Shown: in pieces, positions 35,245 through 47,700 of the stretch | Layout of the letters: each line of letters begins with the position of its first letter | Position numbering within the stretch: position 1 is the first letter of the stretch | DNA from: Calvatia gigantea | Lineage: Eukaryota; Basidiomycota; Agaricomycetes; Agaricales; Lycoperdaceae | Length of the DNA: 64,000 bases | Assembly: GCA_025093985.1 (NCBI GenBank) | Contig: JACAAK010000014.1 | Coordinates: 2,356,001 to 2,420,000 of the forward strand | Direction: 5' to 3' | Notes under the pieces: generated by a model | What the model saw: the letters and a program-made list of their open reading frames with translations, nothing else | The model's database searches: none | Told to the model about the DNA's origin: nothing | Program-made: the position numbers and the translations under genes

Positions 35245-36490
35245 TCGGCGAACCACCGAGGGCCTCTAGCAAAGAAGGGTGGGGTATTGAATATGGGTGT
35301 GTGTAAAAGTGTGAATACGTTATTTTGGTATGACTGTCCAGCGGCGCACGAATTAGTATGAAATCAACAGACAGTGGATGTCCAGTACCTGGACTCCTTG
35401 CAAATCTATCGCCTCCTTTGACTTCAACTGCCCGCGCGATTTCACGGATGCATGGATAAGTACAACAAGTGGAGTCGCTGGTAGGCCTTCGGCTTGATTT
35501 CAGCCCAAACGAGGTAGGGAATTGGACTCCAGTACGCCGCGCGTCCCTGAATGGCATAGGAAATTGGCCTGATTACGTGACCAGGGGCGAATTTATTTTC
35601 GTGTCAGCTAGCTTTCTTGGTTTGCTGTACCGAACCTGCAACATCCAGTAGTTGAAATAACCAGTGAACTAGACATAAGGTGTGAACATAAAAAAGTGCA
35701 AAATCAAGCAGGGCAATAAGACAGACTGAAAATTGGGTTCTTGAGTCTAAAGAGGCGCCAGATCATGCATCGTGGAAAGGTCCAGATGTTCTCAGCGCTT
35801 AAGTTATCCGAAATCTCGCACCAATCTCTGAAGTTTCGGTTTTGGTGAAGGGGACACTCACATCGATATCGGACTCTCTATCAAGGGCCCTAGTGCCACG
35901 TTCCGAGGCTGGCGAACTCTAGGTGTGTAACTCCATCGTTACACCGCGCGCGAAATACAATAGTCTGAGCACAAAAGATCATACCAGTGATTAAAGGGCA
36001 CAACTTTCAAACTCACGTTAGGAAGAGAGGCCAAGACTTCCTCATTCTACCGATTGCAAAAAGCTTATATGCATTTTCTGCTAGGGTACGGATAGGTACG
36101 AAAAGAATAAAAAGGAATACTAAAGGAACGGGTGGAGGTTGACTCAGATAGGAGACGGTCCAAAACTGGCGAGCCTTCAAAACCCGGCCGCTCCCTACAT
36201 GGGGGGTCCTCCAGTCTAAAAAAGCCACCATTGCAACGAATTTACTCTGGTGCGCACTCGGGCATTCTGGGCCCTCTCAGAAGGCAAGTCCTGCTCGGCG
36301 TCACCAGCCCCTTAAAATTACTCCTACAAGAGACGGTCCGTTTAATGACCGGAGGTCAACGCATATTTGTTGTCATGCCTATCTTACATTTAATAGCCCT
36401 CGAAAGAAACCAATGGACCGATGCTTAACATTCAAGTGCCTGATAGCCAGGTTCTTATTCGACAGGAAACATACAAAGTACAATCAACTT
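35245..36490. other. intergenic, terpene-synthase 3' flank
   Basis: 35245-36000 is the promoter side of the CxxC gene, with nothing else seen. 36240-36420 is similar, with many differences, to 42180-42340, which lies in the same position downstream of the third terpene-synthase copy. Both therefore come from an old duplication that included the 3' flank. Confidence 0.5.
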
Positions 36491-37542
36491 TCACAAACAT
36501 AACTGGTCCAGTTTGTACCGGACTGATAAAGAGTGGAATCCCACGTAACCTACACAGAAGGCCCGAAAGGCTTCCCAAGCAGCAGGGGTTGGTTGAAGGA
36601 GTTGCGATCCTCGTTTGTAGCCTTGGATGACCTCGTCGGCCAGCTTCCTGAGTGCTTCAATCTTCGTAATACCGTTAGAGTTCGCACTCATCGAAATGAA
36701 GTTGAGGTTTTCCCCTTCGAACTCTTCTTTGAAAAATGACAATAAATCACTAGAAAGGCCGTAAATTCAATATTAATACACAAGGTGGTCATTTCGCTGG
36801 CTCACTTGGCATTGTTAACGTAGTCCATTAAATCAGGAACGACCTGTACCCAGGCCCTCAGATCCAGTTCAGGGGGGAAAGACATGACGCAATAGGCTTG
36901 CGAACCGCCGTTGAGTCGCCGAGTAAAATGGGGGAAACTTGGGGCCAGTGAGGACGGGAGCTGCGATAAGCGTGAGTAAAAGAAACCACCTTCCTTGCTT
37001 AAGTCACACACCTCCATGCCTTCCGTTGCACTATCGATCATCGTCGAAGTGAGAAATTCCACCACCGATGTAGTAATGAGGTTGGAAGGGATAACTCCCC
37101 AATGACTAGGGAATTCGCGAGCCATGGCAGCGAGATGGTCGAGGGCTTCAAACCGTTGGGGCTCTCGCCTAAGGAAGCGATCCATGAATTCCCCCAAGCC
37201 CTTTGCATAAGTTTGGTAGGTGTCGTCGATGTGGGCCAAGAGTGCCGTAAAGACAGCGACGAAAATTCGTGTTGATTCGTTTTTCAAATGTCGATACGCT
37301 GTATCTCCAATGGCAATACCAACATCAAGGTGTTTTCCCAGGACCGCCAAGTCGAAACCTCGCCTTGTCGCATCTGCGTAGCATGCGTCGCGGTAAGAGT
37401 AATCCAAACGGACGTCGCGCGGATATGCTATTTCGCACTCCTCCAGGAAGTAGCTCAAAATGTCCCTAATCTCGGAGATTGTTGAAGGCGGCATTTCACG
37501 GAATGTCTCCTGTCCTGGTGTTAGAGTAGGTCTCGCGCCCAT
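36491..37542 (-). CDS. terpene synthase, trichodiene-synthase-like
   Basis: A class I sesquiterpene cyclase of the trichodiene-synthase-like clade, which ionises farnesyl diphosphate with Mg2+. Three exons (37542-37012, 36960-36806, 36749-36491) with 51- and 56-bp introns give exactly 314 residues. The Asp-rich metal motif is in LLAHIDDTYQTYAKG, a reduced DDxxx form. The second metal motif (NSE type) is complete: NDLLSFFKEEFEGE, split by the second intron after Asn's first bases. Between them are HFTRRLNGGSQAYC and FPPELDLRAWVQVVPDL. The C-terminal helix FCVGYVGFHSLSVRYKLDQL resembles the family's GYVTWHL...RYRL block. At 314 residues it is somewhat shorter than Fusarium trichodiene synthase but normal for basidiomycete homologues. 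This is the only complete copy of three in the cluster. The product is unknown. Confidence 0.85.
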
Positions 37543-38525
37543 GATATGGTCGCACCGAGTTTGCTGAGGTCATATCGGAGGGTTGTAGAAGAGCCATTTG
37601 GTGTCTGTGAGTCGGAGAGCTGTTGAACGGAGTGCTATGGCTGCCTTTTTATCCTGTAGTCATGAGAGCAGTAAAAATCGGAAATAGCGCGAGGTTATGT
37701 TCCCTTTTCATGGCGGAACCACAACGAGTTTGCCAACTTTGCTGGCGAGTGAAGTATTTTTAGAAATTTTGCTGTGTCAGCCCATCTCCGGGCAATCATC
37801 ACCCTGGATGGAGACTTCGAGCCTCGAGGAGATCGGATGAAAAACTTCCACCGCAGACCCTGGACTACAGTCGCGGACAACCAAATAGGACAACTTTAAT
37901 GACCCATTTTTATCGTCACCACAATCGGTTTTCTTCCTCAAAAAACACTGGAAACTATCATTTTGCAACCAACTGAGTATATTTGCACAAGCGGATTGTG
38001 GTTTCTTTATGTTTAGGGTCTTCTCCCCCAAAAATTATTTAGCCACTTGCTTATATAAGACAAAAAAAGCGTAGAATAAATTAAACATTATGTCTAACCC
38101 TGTAGAAAGTGCTTGTGCTGATAGGACGCATACGCAACGCGTGAGCATGGAAAAACCTGTTGATTTTCGCCTTTGTTTCCGTCATGACAGGCTATTTGTC
38201 GTTGTTTACTTTTTGATCCCTCTATCGTCCGACATTCCTCGACGCACATTCCAAGAGGCACGGAACGTTTGGGAGATAGGAGACATTGTGAACAAATCAG
38301 GCAAGCAGGGCACCGGGCACGCGGCACGACATGATCGATGATCACCTGTTGCTCCAACTCAAGCCCAGCATCTCAAGATACCCCTCTGACGTTCCGCTGA
38401 AATTGCGAAAAATTTTGGCCACCTTAAAAAGTCACATAAATTTCTTAATAAACAAATTTAACTCCGTTAACCTATCTGAGTTGATCCCCGGCCAAATTCC
38501 AGCCCAGAAATCTCACCATCAGCCT
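36962..38525. repeat. 1,564-bp direct repeat, copy 1
   Basis: It covers the first exon and 5' flank of the intact terpene synthase. It aligns base for base with 39380-40943 at a constant offset of 2,418, with roughly ten single-base differences by eye, so identity is above 99%. The left edge is at TGCGATAAGCGTG, inside the first intron; the right edge is at CATCAGCCT. No terminal inverted repeats or target-site duplication were seen at the edges. Confidence 0.9.
37644..37653 (-). promoter_or_regulatory. conserved TATA-like element of the terpene synthases
   Basis: GATAAAAAGG on the minus strand lies about 100 bases before the ATG. The same element, within GGCTGCC-(C/T)-TTTTATCC on the plus strand, is kept at 40062-40071 upstream of the truncated copy and at 43528-43537 (GGATAAAAGG) upstream of the diverged copy, although the surrounding sequence differs there. 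That conservation supports a core-promoter role. Confidence 0.45.
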
Positions 38526-38628
38526 CAGACTCCCCTCCAGTCGGTTGGAGGCTTTATGTAAGCGGACGTTGATCTGATGTTGTTCCATACTTCGTCAACT
38601 GCTAACGCATCCAACCGACTGGCACAAC

Positions 38629-39350
38629 TTGCATTTGCATATGTTTGCCATTGCCATTACCTATCATGAGATTGTGATAAACAATGCGCCATTCCCGCGC
38701 ACCATTACTAAATTGGGTGTAACCGCTGTCCTCGTGTCTGTTCTCAAGGTTCGTATTCCATCAGTAGAAGAACTTCGCAATGAGGTAAAGGCCCGCTTCG
38801 GCTATCACCCTTGTCTTTTTCAGATCAAGGATACCCTCGCCCAGCTCCGAGGCCACGATATTGTTACTTTCTCAGCAACCGGTTCTGGGAAGACTCTAAC
38901 CTTCTGGATGCCATTCTTGTTTAACGACGGCGGCATTATCATTATTATCACGGCTCTCAATGTTCTGGGGGATCAGAATGTCCACGAGGTCGAAAAGCTT
39001 GGCATTAAGGCCATCAATCTGACAGCCGGGAATAGTTCAGATGAGATATTTGAGGTGAGTGGGTCAATAAAATATCTAGATGTCAACAAGCACCTCATAC
39101 ATCTTCAGGACATAGCAAATGGGGTGTATTGAGTTATTGTTGTTGGGCCTGGGAAGATTCTCACAGACCCGCATTTTCTACGGCTCTAGGATAATAAGAC
39201 TTTTGTATCAAGGTTATTCAATATATCAATCAACGAAGCACATTGTGTCAGCCAGTGGAGATCGATGTTTCGACCAGAATATGCAGAACTCAAACGTTTG
39301 AGGTGGAAATTACCACCTCATGTACGGTTCCATGCAGTATCAGCAGATTG
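38629..39350 (+). pseudogene. decayed RecQ/DEAH-type helicase fragment
   Basis: An open frame at 38629-39132 encodes the start of a superfamily 2 helicase: VEELRNEVKARFGYHPCLFQ (Q-motif-like), the Walker A loop FSATGSGKTLTF, and LNVLGDQNVHEVEKLGIKAI. A GT-AG intron at 39054-39107 leads into DIANGVY, then an in-frame TGA where family members have Arg. Next come VIVVGP and LTDPHFLRL, a TAG, and then INEAHCVSQWRS, where the DEAH box Asp is now Asn. The fragment ends where the second direct repeat begins (39380), so the C-terminal helicase domain is missing. Such helicases are often found in repeat-rich or subtelomeric parts of fungal genomes. It is non-functional as it stands. Confidence 0.75.
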
Positions 39351-39960
39351 TATGAGATGTAGTACCTCTGCTAGAGGAGTGCGATAAGCGTGAGTAAAAG
39401 AAACCACCTTCCTTGCTTGAGTCACACACCTCCATGCCTTCCGTTGCACTATCGATCATCGTCGAAGTGAGAAATTCCACCACCGATGTAGTAATGAGGT
39501 TGGAAGGGATAACTCCCCAATGACTAGGGAATTCGCGAGCCATGGCAGCGAGATGGTTGAGGGCTTCAAACCGTTGGGGCTCTCGCCTAAGGAAGCGATC
39601 CATGAATTCCCCCAAGCCCTTTGCATAAGTTTGGTAGGTGTCGTCGATGTGGGCCAAGAGTGCCGTAAAGACAGCGACGAAAATTCGTGTTGATTCGTTT
39701 TTCAAATGTTGATACGCTGTATCTCCAATGGCAATACCAACATCAAGGTGTTTTCCCAGGACCGCCAAGTCGAAACCTCGCCTTGTCGCATCTGCGTAGC
39801 ATGCGTCGCGGTAAGAGTAATCCAAACGGACGTCGCGCGGATATGCTATTTCGCACTCCTCCAGGAAGTAGGTCAAAATGTCCCTAATCTCGGAGATTGT
39901 TGAAGGCGGCATTTCACGGAATGTCTCCTGTCCTGGTGTTAGAGTAGGTCTCGCGCCCAT
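39340..39960 (-). pseudogene. truncated terpene synthase copy
   Basis: The start at 39960 and the whole first exon, including the Asp-rich motif HIDDTYQTYAKG, are as in the intact gene at 36491-37542, with a few substitutions (for example Ser to Thr, Asp to Asn). Past 39380 the sequence becomes the helicase remnant in antisense and a stop follows. Exons 2 and 3, including the NSE metal motif, are absent, so no active cyclase can be made. The promoter is intact, so the copy could still be transcribed. Confidence 0.85.
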
Positions 39961-40943
39961 GATATGGTCGCACCGAGTTTGCTGAGGTCATATTGGAGGG
40001 TTGTAGAAGAGCCATTTGGTGTCTGTGAGTCGGAGAGCTGTTGAACGGAGTGCTATGGCTGCCTTTTTATCCTGTAGTCATGAGAGCAGTAAAAATCGGA
40101 AATAGCGCGAGGTTATGTTCCCTTTTCATGGCGGAACCACGACGAGTTTGCCAACTTTGCTGGCGAGTGAAGTATTTTTAGAAATTTTGCTGTGTCAGCC
40201 CATCTCCGGGCAATCATCACCCTGGATGGAGACTTCGAGCCTCGAGGAGATCGGATGAAAAACTTCCACCGCAGACCCTGGACTACAGTCGCGGACAACC
40301 AAATAGGACAACTTTAATGACCCATTTTTATCGTCACCACAATCGGTTTTCTTCCTCAAAAAACACTGGAAACTATCATTTTGCAACCAACTGAGTATAT
40401 TTGCACAAGCGGATTGTGGTTTCTTTATGTTTAGGGTCTTCTCCCCCAAAAATTATTTAGCCACTTGCTTATATAAGACAAAAAAAGCGTAGAATAAATT
40501 AAACATTATGTCTAACCCTGTAGAAAGTGCTTGTGCTGATAGGACGCATACGCAACGCGTGAGCATGGAAAAACCTGTTGATTTTCGCCTTTGTTTCCGT
40601 CATGACAGGCTATTTGTCGTTGTTTACTTTTTGATCCCTCTATCGTCCGCCATTCCTCGACGCACATTCCAAGAGGCACGGAACGTTTGGGAGATAGGAG
40701 ACATTGTGAACAAATCAGGCAAGCAGGGCACCGGGCACGCGGCACGACATGATCGATGATCACCTGTTGCTCCAACTCAAGCCCAGCATCTCAAGATACC
40801 CCTCTGACGTTCCGCTGAAATTGCGAAAAATTTTGGCCACCTTAAAAAGTCACATAAAATTCTTAATAAATAAATTTAACTCCGTTAACCTATCTGAGTT
40901 GATCCCCGGCCAAATTCCAGCCCAGAAATCTCACCATCAGCCT
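39380..40943. repeat. 1,564-bp direct repeat, copy 2
   Basis: A near-identical copy of 36962-38525. The sequence left of it (39351-39379) is the tail of the helicase fragment rather than terpene-synthase sequence. The sequence right of it (from 40944) differs from that right of copy 1. The copy therefore arose by insertion or ectopic recombination, not by unequal crossing-over of a whole gene. Confidence 0.9.
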
Positions 40944-42368
40944 GTACTTAAAGCTGTTACGTTTGGTTGTCTGGGACTGTATTCAGCCGCAGATATGCAA
41001 ACTCCGAAACTTTGGTTGACCATCACTTAGGTCACTGTTCCAATACCTCGGAATCACACCAAGTTTCTCCCCGAAACTATCGGAAACTATTTTTTTCACA
41101 ACTTTATGTATGTCTGGAGAAGACCGGGTGTTTAAGATGGACCGAAGAAATTGCTGTAGATTGGGATCTCGGGCCAATGAGCAGGCATGTGTCCCAGAAA
41201 GCCGTCACACATCCAAAAGTCTGGACCATAGACGATTTCCAAATCCGGAAATCCTGACTACGGAAGGTAATCTTCGAAACCCACCATCCCGCTCGTACCG
41301 TTCATTATCGACCTCTCGGACCGCTTTTCTATTCATTTCCTCGCATTGTCCTATTCCCCCGTAGCCTAGAATTTCATAGAAACATAATCCGGGCCATCCA
41401 AAACCCCAATTCAGTATGTCTTCCTCCATTTCTTTGTAAATTTTATATTCTACCCTTTGTAATACATGCACACAGACCATATCTCTCCTTATAAAATTTG
41501 TAGGCTACGTTGTAGTCAAGTAGCTACGAATTACCCAGTTTCTGATCTCTCGAATTTTCTGTTTACTTCTCTAATCTATCTCCTTTCTCTACTCTCGCCT
41601 CGACGCCCGAAACATTTCGCAATCGTAGACGCCACCTTCCGATTGTTCAGTAATCACCCTCGACACCTTCCAGGACCTTTCACTCGTCGTTCCGGGTCTC
41701 CGGGACAATTAGAACAACCTATTCCGTTTGTTGCTGAGTTTTGTTCATCTCAGCTTCATCTTTTCCAACCCGTCCCTTCAGTCGAGAACGACGTCGGACG
41801 GACGTCGACGTACTCGTGCACCTAGCCGTAGCCCCCCTCTTCAGTACGTCACTAAAACCGGGACTTTTACCGACTGGGCAGCTCATCGCTGGCCCTAGCT
41901 CGCTTCGAAGGCAGCTGGGGGCAGCACCTACCCTAGCCGGAAACAATGTACACCTGTAATTCTGGACGCTAGTAGACTTGTTTAGCGATGTGATCCCGGA
42001 TTTGGGGATGTTTCCTTTTGAGACAGCCCTCTTGGTATGCTTATTATGCACGGCAACCCATGCAAGTAATATGAAATAACCCACGGAAGAGGGTAGAGCA
42101 CATATCACACCTAGCTGGTACCCAAGTCCAGGACTGTAGTATAAGGAACCACAACTCCAGGAGACACCTACAGGCAGTGTGCGCTCGAGTGTTCCTGGCC
42201 TGATTAGAAGGCAGGTTTTGCTTGACCCCCTCAAGCGCAGAAAACTACCCTCACAAGGAACCATCTCTTTATTAACCGTGGGTTGAACGTATCTTTGTTG
42301 CAACAACAAGTGCGTCAATATCAAGAAAGGTTCCTATTTGGCAGAAAATATAGAAAGCGCAGCCATTT
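40944..42368. other. intergenic within the terpene-synthase cluster
   Basis: 41880-42090 shares short blocks with 43950-44130 (for example TACCCTAGCCGGAAACA and GATCCCGGAT). 42180-42340 matches the flank of the first copy at 36240-36420. These are remains of older duplications of the whole terpene-synthase unit. Frames at 41719-42324 look like chance. Confidence 0.45.
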
Positions 42369-43446
42369 TTACAAGCACAGCTGGTCTAGCTTGTATCGTA
42401 CTGACAGAGAATGGAATCCCACGTAACCCACACAGAAAGCCCGAAAGGCTTCCCAAGCAACAGGGGTTGATTGAAGGAGCTGTGATGCTCGTTTGTAACC
42501 CTGGACAACCTCATCGGCCAACTTTTTGAGGGCTTCAATCTTCGTGATATCGTTGGAGCTTGCACTCATCGAAATGAAATTGAGGTTTTCTCCTTCAAGC
42601 TCTTCTTTGAAGAACGAGAGCAAATCACTAGGTGGAGAGTAAGTCCAATGACAGGGGCAGGTCCTTTCGCTGACTCACTTGACATGGTCAATGTAGTGCA
42701 TTAAATCGGGAACGACCTGTATCCACACTTTCAGGTCCAGTTCTGGGGGGAAGATCATGATGCAATAGGCTCTTGAAATGCCAGTCATTCGGCGAGTAAA
42801 TTAGGGGAAACCTGGGGCCATTGAAGGTCGGATCTACAAAAAATCTGAGCGAGAAGTATCAGTTTTTAACTTAAGTCACACACCTCCATGCCCTCGATTG
42901 CACTATCCATCATCACCGAAGTGAGGAAATCTATCTCTGCTGTGGTAATGAGGTTGGAAGAGATTGTTCCCCAATGGTTAGGAATTTCGTGAATCATTGT
43001 GGCGACATGGTCGAGGGCTTCAAACCGCTGGTGCTCTCGCCCGAGGAAACGGTCGAAGAATTCCTCCAAACCCTTTGCATAGGTTTGTAGGCGTCGTCGA
43101 TGTGGGTCAATAGCGCCGTCCAGACCGCAACAAAAATTCGCGTGGAATCGTTCTTCAAATGTCGGTATGCTGTATCCCCAATAGCGATACCAACATCGAG
43201 GGATTTTCCCAGAACCGCCAAGTCGAAACCCCGTCTCGTTGCATCTGCGTAGCATGCGGTACGGTAAGAGTGATCCAAGGGGACATTGCGTGGGTATGTT
43301 ATTTCACACTCCTTCAGGAAGTGAGCAAAAATGACCCTTATTTCGGAGATCGTCGAAGGCAGCATTTTGTATTGTGTCTCCTGTTTCGGTGTCAGCGTGA
43401 GTCTCGCGCCTATGATGTGCGACTGTACCTGGTTAGTCGAGGACAT
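42369..43446 (-). pseudogene. diverged third terpene synthase copy, one base lost
   Basis: Three exons correspond to those of the intact copy: start at 43446 (an N-terminal extension beginning MSSTNQVQSH), an intron with donor GTGTGTGACTTAAG, IRPSMAPGFP in exon 2, and LLSFFKEELEGENLNF in exon 3 with the NSE motif kept. In the metal-binding region the sequence GTTTGTAGG replaces GTTTGGTAGG of the other copies (plus strand, near 43087), a one-base deletion that shifts the frame just after HIDDAYK. Substitutions relative to the first copy are spread over the gene, so it is an older duplicate. Unlike other frame breaks in this window this one is a deletion. It may be a true pseudogene, or active if the base was lost in assembly. 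Confidence 0.7.
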
Positions 43447-44757
43447 ATTGGAGGGTTGTGTAAGAGCCGTATGTTGGTGCCTGTAAGTCGAAGAGCTGTT
43501 GGTGCTTGAACAGGGGGCTGTGGCTGCCCTTTTATCCTGCGGTCATGGGAACGCAAAACCGGGGAAGGGGTAGAGTTATGTTTCCTGTATCATGGCAGAA
43601 CCACAGCCAATTTCCAGCTCCACACGCAGGCCGGATATCTTCGAAGATCTGCCATGTCAACCTATCTGTCGGGGGGAGCGATCCTAGATGTGTCGAGGTC
43701 TCCGGGATGGTAGGAGACGGAATTGAAAGCCTCCGTCGGAGACCTGTTGTCCCTAAATAATCTTCTTAATCACTCACGACGGCAGTGCGTGGACTTGCAA
43801 TTGTGGGTCAATATTGGACTGCAAGTTTACTCGCATACCCCTGTGGCGCTGGTGTCCTTGGCCGCACTTTTGTGCAGCTGGTGAGGGTAGGGATCGGTAA
43901 CGTTCGGGAAATTTTCAAAAGCTGGATATTTTTGGGCACCACTGAAATCGGGGCTTCTGTTGGCTGGGCAGATTGCCACCGAGCTAAATTTGCTTCCAAG
44001 TCGGCTTGGGACGGTATATACCCTAGCCGGAAACAGGTTGGACACCTGTATTACCGGGTACTCACAGACTTATTCCGTTCTATGATCCCGGATTCGGAGG
44101 TGTTTTTTAGGAGACAACCTTCTTGATACGTTCGTGACATACGGTAACCTGCAGGTGATGTGGAGTCGTCCAGCGAATAAACGGAGCAATGATCACGCAG
44201 TAACTTGAGTTTCGAGTTGTCCGGCAATGACTATACCGGTTCACTGCTACTTGTTCCCGCACCAATTCGAGTTAATCCGTACTTCGTTAAATACCTTTAA
44301 ATTCCTCGGCCTGGGTAGTCAGCCATTTTAGACACGTGACTTTATGGGTGCAATGCCAGTGTGTGCAGTGTGAGTGCGCCTTCTACCCCGCCTTGTCCTT
44401 CATTCATTGCTCGCACTTGCATGGGGATCAAGGTATTTGCACCACCTATCGAATTTTTGTGGAACGGTTTGTGGTTGACCAATCAATTGGATTGAAATTA
44501 GAGAGACTGGAGTGACAGTTGAAACATTGACGCGTTGACGAGAAGGTTTCCCTACCTGGTATTTCGTATTTATCATCGTCACCGCCAAATATCGTGCATT
44601 ATGGTTACCTGCTGCTGGCGCTGCTATTTGCGAATGTTTCTTCACAGATGGTGTTTTATGCGTTCAAGCACCCACGGAGCGGCTCCAGTCCCAGGACCAA
44701 TCAGGCTAGCCATCATTTTGCAACAGACTCCGTGAGAGTTTTTGTCGCAGTTAATTA
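43447..44757. other. intergenic, duplicated terpene-synthase 5' flank
   Basis: It holds the promoter of the diverged copy and a block at 43950-44130 similar to 41880-42090. The rest, to 44757, has no recognised feature. Confidence 0.4.
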
Positions 44758-47700
44758 GTGCACAACAGCACAACCAAGCTACATTCTCCCCCCCCTTTGG
44801 CCAAAAATTACTGTCTGTTTTTACGAGACATTTGGATGCACCAAGATGGGCCAGACGACGAAACAATCCGCATGGACTGTGCCAAGTACGACGCGAACAA
44901 TCCCGACGAAGCGTCTATTATCCTCTGGACTATCTGGAGGCCCACACGACCTCAGTACTCGACTCTTGCCGCGTGTTTGGACGCACTCACCAAGGAACCT
45001 GGCTTGCATGAAGTATTAAAGCACGTACACGACAGACGGAAGCCTTACGACGCGATTAGGAACTGGCGTGAGTCTCCGTTGTATTGGGATGAGCGATCTT
45101 TACACATCTCACTTGCGAATTTTGGTAGCATCCAGAATGTCCCCGGATTGGATGCTGGCTATCCCATCTCATTGCGACTCTATCGTCGCTTCCAACGTCC
45201 AGAATTTCTTGCAAGAAATGGAGAAGTTTATTGTTCGGGTTGTCGACGGCCGGACTTCACCCGAAACTTGGTCTCCAGGCCCAGAGTTGCCATTCCGCGA
45301 TCACCTTAGGCGCCTCCGAGTACCTGCGCTCAAGGGTAAACCATGTCTCCTGCTGCACGAGCTGGGGAGCTTCAAAAATGACCCAATCCTACAAAAAAGG
45401 CTCAACAATGTTTTCATGGTTAACACTCACACGTCAGTCATCCTTGTTCCTCTGCCCCTCAACTAAACTTGACAACGTTCAAGATTTCTCGTTAACACCT
45501 CTGGGTCTGGAAAAACGCGTATCTTATTAGAAGGCCTCTGCGATAACTGGGGCTTTTACTTCACTTCCCACGTCGACGCGAGTTTATTAGGCTCGAGCGA
45601 CGTTCAAAAAAGTATCCAATCATATGTTCCCAACGATTCTACATTCCGTGTTCACCTTCCTCCCTTTGAGACGGCCAACTACGAAGCAGCATTGGGGAAT
45701 AACCGTGCTATTGCCCGCAAGATCTTCCGCCGAGTATTCTTGGCACGGTTGCTCATCTTTTCTTGCTTTGTTGAAATAATGGAACGATATAGGGAACCAG
45801 ATTCCCTGTTGGATGAATATAGGAAGCGTTGGCTGCTCCTGCAACTTCATCCAGGGATGGTTCACCCCAAGATCTGGGACATTTTCGACCATCTCTCCAA
45901 CATGCTTTCCGCAGCCTCGGACCACTATATCGACGCACAGACACAGGAATTACTCAAACATGTTCGCGAGCTCTGTGCTTGTGAATCAGACTCGGGCTCC
46001 ACAAAAACTCCGTTCTTCTGCGTTCTTGATGAAGCCCAGTTCGCGGCTACCCAATGCACCACGTCCTTCCGCTCGGATCAAAATGGAAAACACCGGCCCA
46101 TACTCAGGGAGGTTGTTCACGCATGGGAAGGGCAGACATTGGGTCAGGGTGTATTTATGGTTGTGGCCGGGACGGGGATCTCGAAGGATGTCGTGGACCA
46201 AGCCATGGCCTCGGCCATTATGAAAGACTCGAGGTATCGGTGGTGCTCGGATACGGGTGCTTTTGATACGGTGGAAGTTCAACATCGGTACTTGACCAAG
46301 TATTTGCCAAAATCATTGTTGAGGTCCAAATCTGGGAAACGACTGTTGGAGAGGGTTTGGTATTGGCTTCATGGTCGGTGGGTAACGAGAACGCCGATTG
46401 GTTTGAAAGAGGGGAACTGACAATTCGGTAGACACCGCTTCACGGCAGGTTACGTGATGGACCTCATTCGGAACGGGTTCCGACAACCACACCGCCTCTT
46501 GAATGCTTATGTGCGGCATTTCACTGACTTTTCCATTACCGATGCGGGTGAATTCGTCAACGATGAAGAAGAGGGCTCCCTGCCGATGTTTTCTGAATAC
46601 AAGCTAGATTTCTCGAAACTGAAGAAGAGTGAGTTTCCACTCTTCCTCAGCGACAATGGGCCTCATATAACATAGATAGTGACATGATGGCAAGGATACA
46701 TCAGTTCATCGTGCACTACCTGATGAGGTCTACTACCACTACCTCCCTCGGTGGGGATGAGGCTATGTATGTCGAGTATGGCTTCGCGCGGTTTGTCGAC
46801 TCCGAAACGCAGGCCGTCAGGATCGATGAACCTCTTGTGCTCCTCGCTGCTATACAATGGATGAACACCAACCACCAAACAAGCTATAAGCTACTGGCCC
46901 AAGAGATCTCTACCCATTGTACAAGGTTTAACGGTTTTGAAAACTACGTCGCTTTCTGCCTGGACCTCATTTTCTCGGGGAAACGTCGGCTCAGTGAGGT
47001 GTTCACATTTCATGGGCAGGTGCCTCCTTGGGCGGATTTAGAAGGAGAAATTGTAGCATTCCATCGTCCCAGTACTCAAGCATCTAGCAATGTGGAAACT
47101 GGTGTTAGCTTCCTTTTCTCACTCAAAAGCACCTTCGGTAACCCTCGGCGTCAGTGCACAGTCACCAGAATTGGTCCTGTCGTGGCTGACCCACGTTAAC
47201 GAGATGCACTCAGCGTTTTGCTTCCCGCATCGGTCGATGGGACCCGACGTAGTGTTTATCCTGCGGCTCTCGGACGGAAGTTTCATCTGGGTTGCGTTAC
47301 AGACCAAGTGGACCCAAGGAACGAACGGTAACATCGCGAAAAAGCTTTTGTTGCAAGCAATGCGGAGCGTAACGCCTTCAAAATACTTTCTGGACAAAGG
47401 TAGGTGTTTCTCGGTTGTCACGCTCCCGGCGGAACATCTGATGTCTTGCTAGAATGGCCAACCCTTTTCACCTGCAATGTATCCCAAACTACGCGACGAC
47501 ATCTCCAGGTCGCTATTAGACTTGCCTAATAGAAGGGAGGATGCGGGGAAGTACAGTTTATTGCGTGTTGTGGCTTCCTTCCCTGCGCGTTCCAGAATGC
47601 AGCGCTATATCGAGAGAGACCCGGATAAGGACCACCATCCAATTGCGACCCTCAATATGCAACTAGTCAAGCGGGTTACACAAAAGCTTTCGCCGCACGA

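Noticed and set aside
38090..38357. Paired small frames upstream of both terpene-synthase copies (also 40508-40775)
   Set aside because: They are identical only because they lie in the recent 1,564-bp repeat. The Cys-rich minus-strand translation matched no transposase or zinc-finger family I know, so I list the repeat and not a gene.
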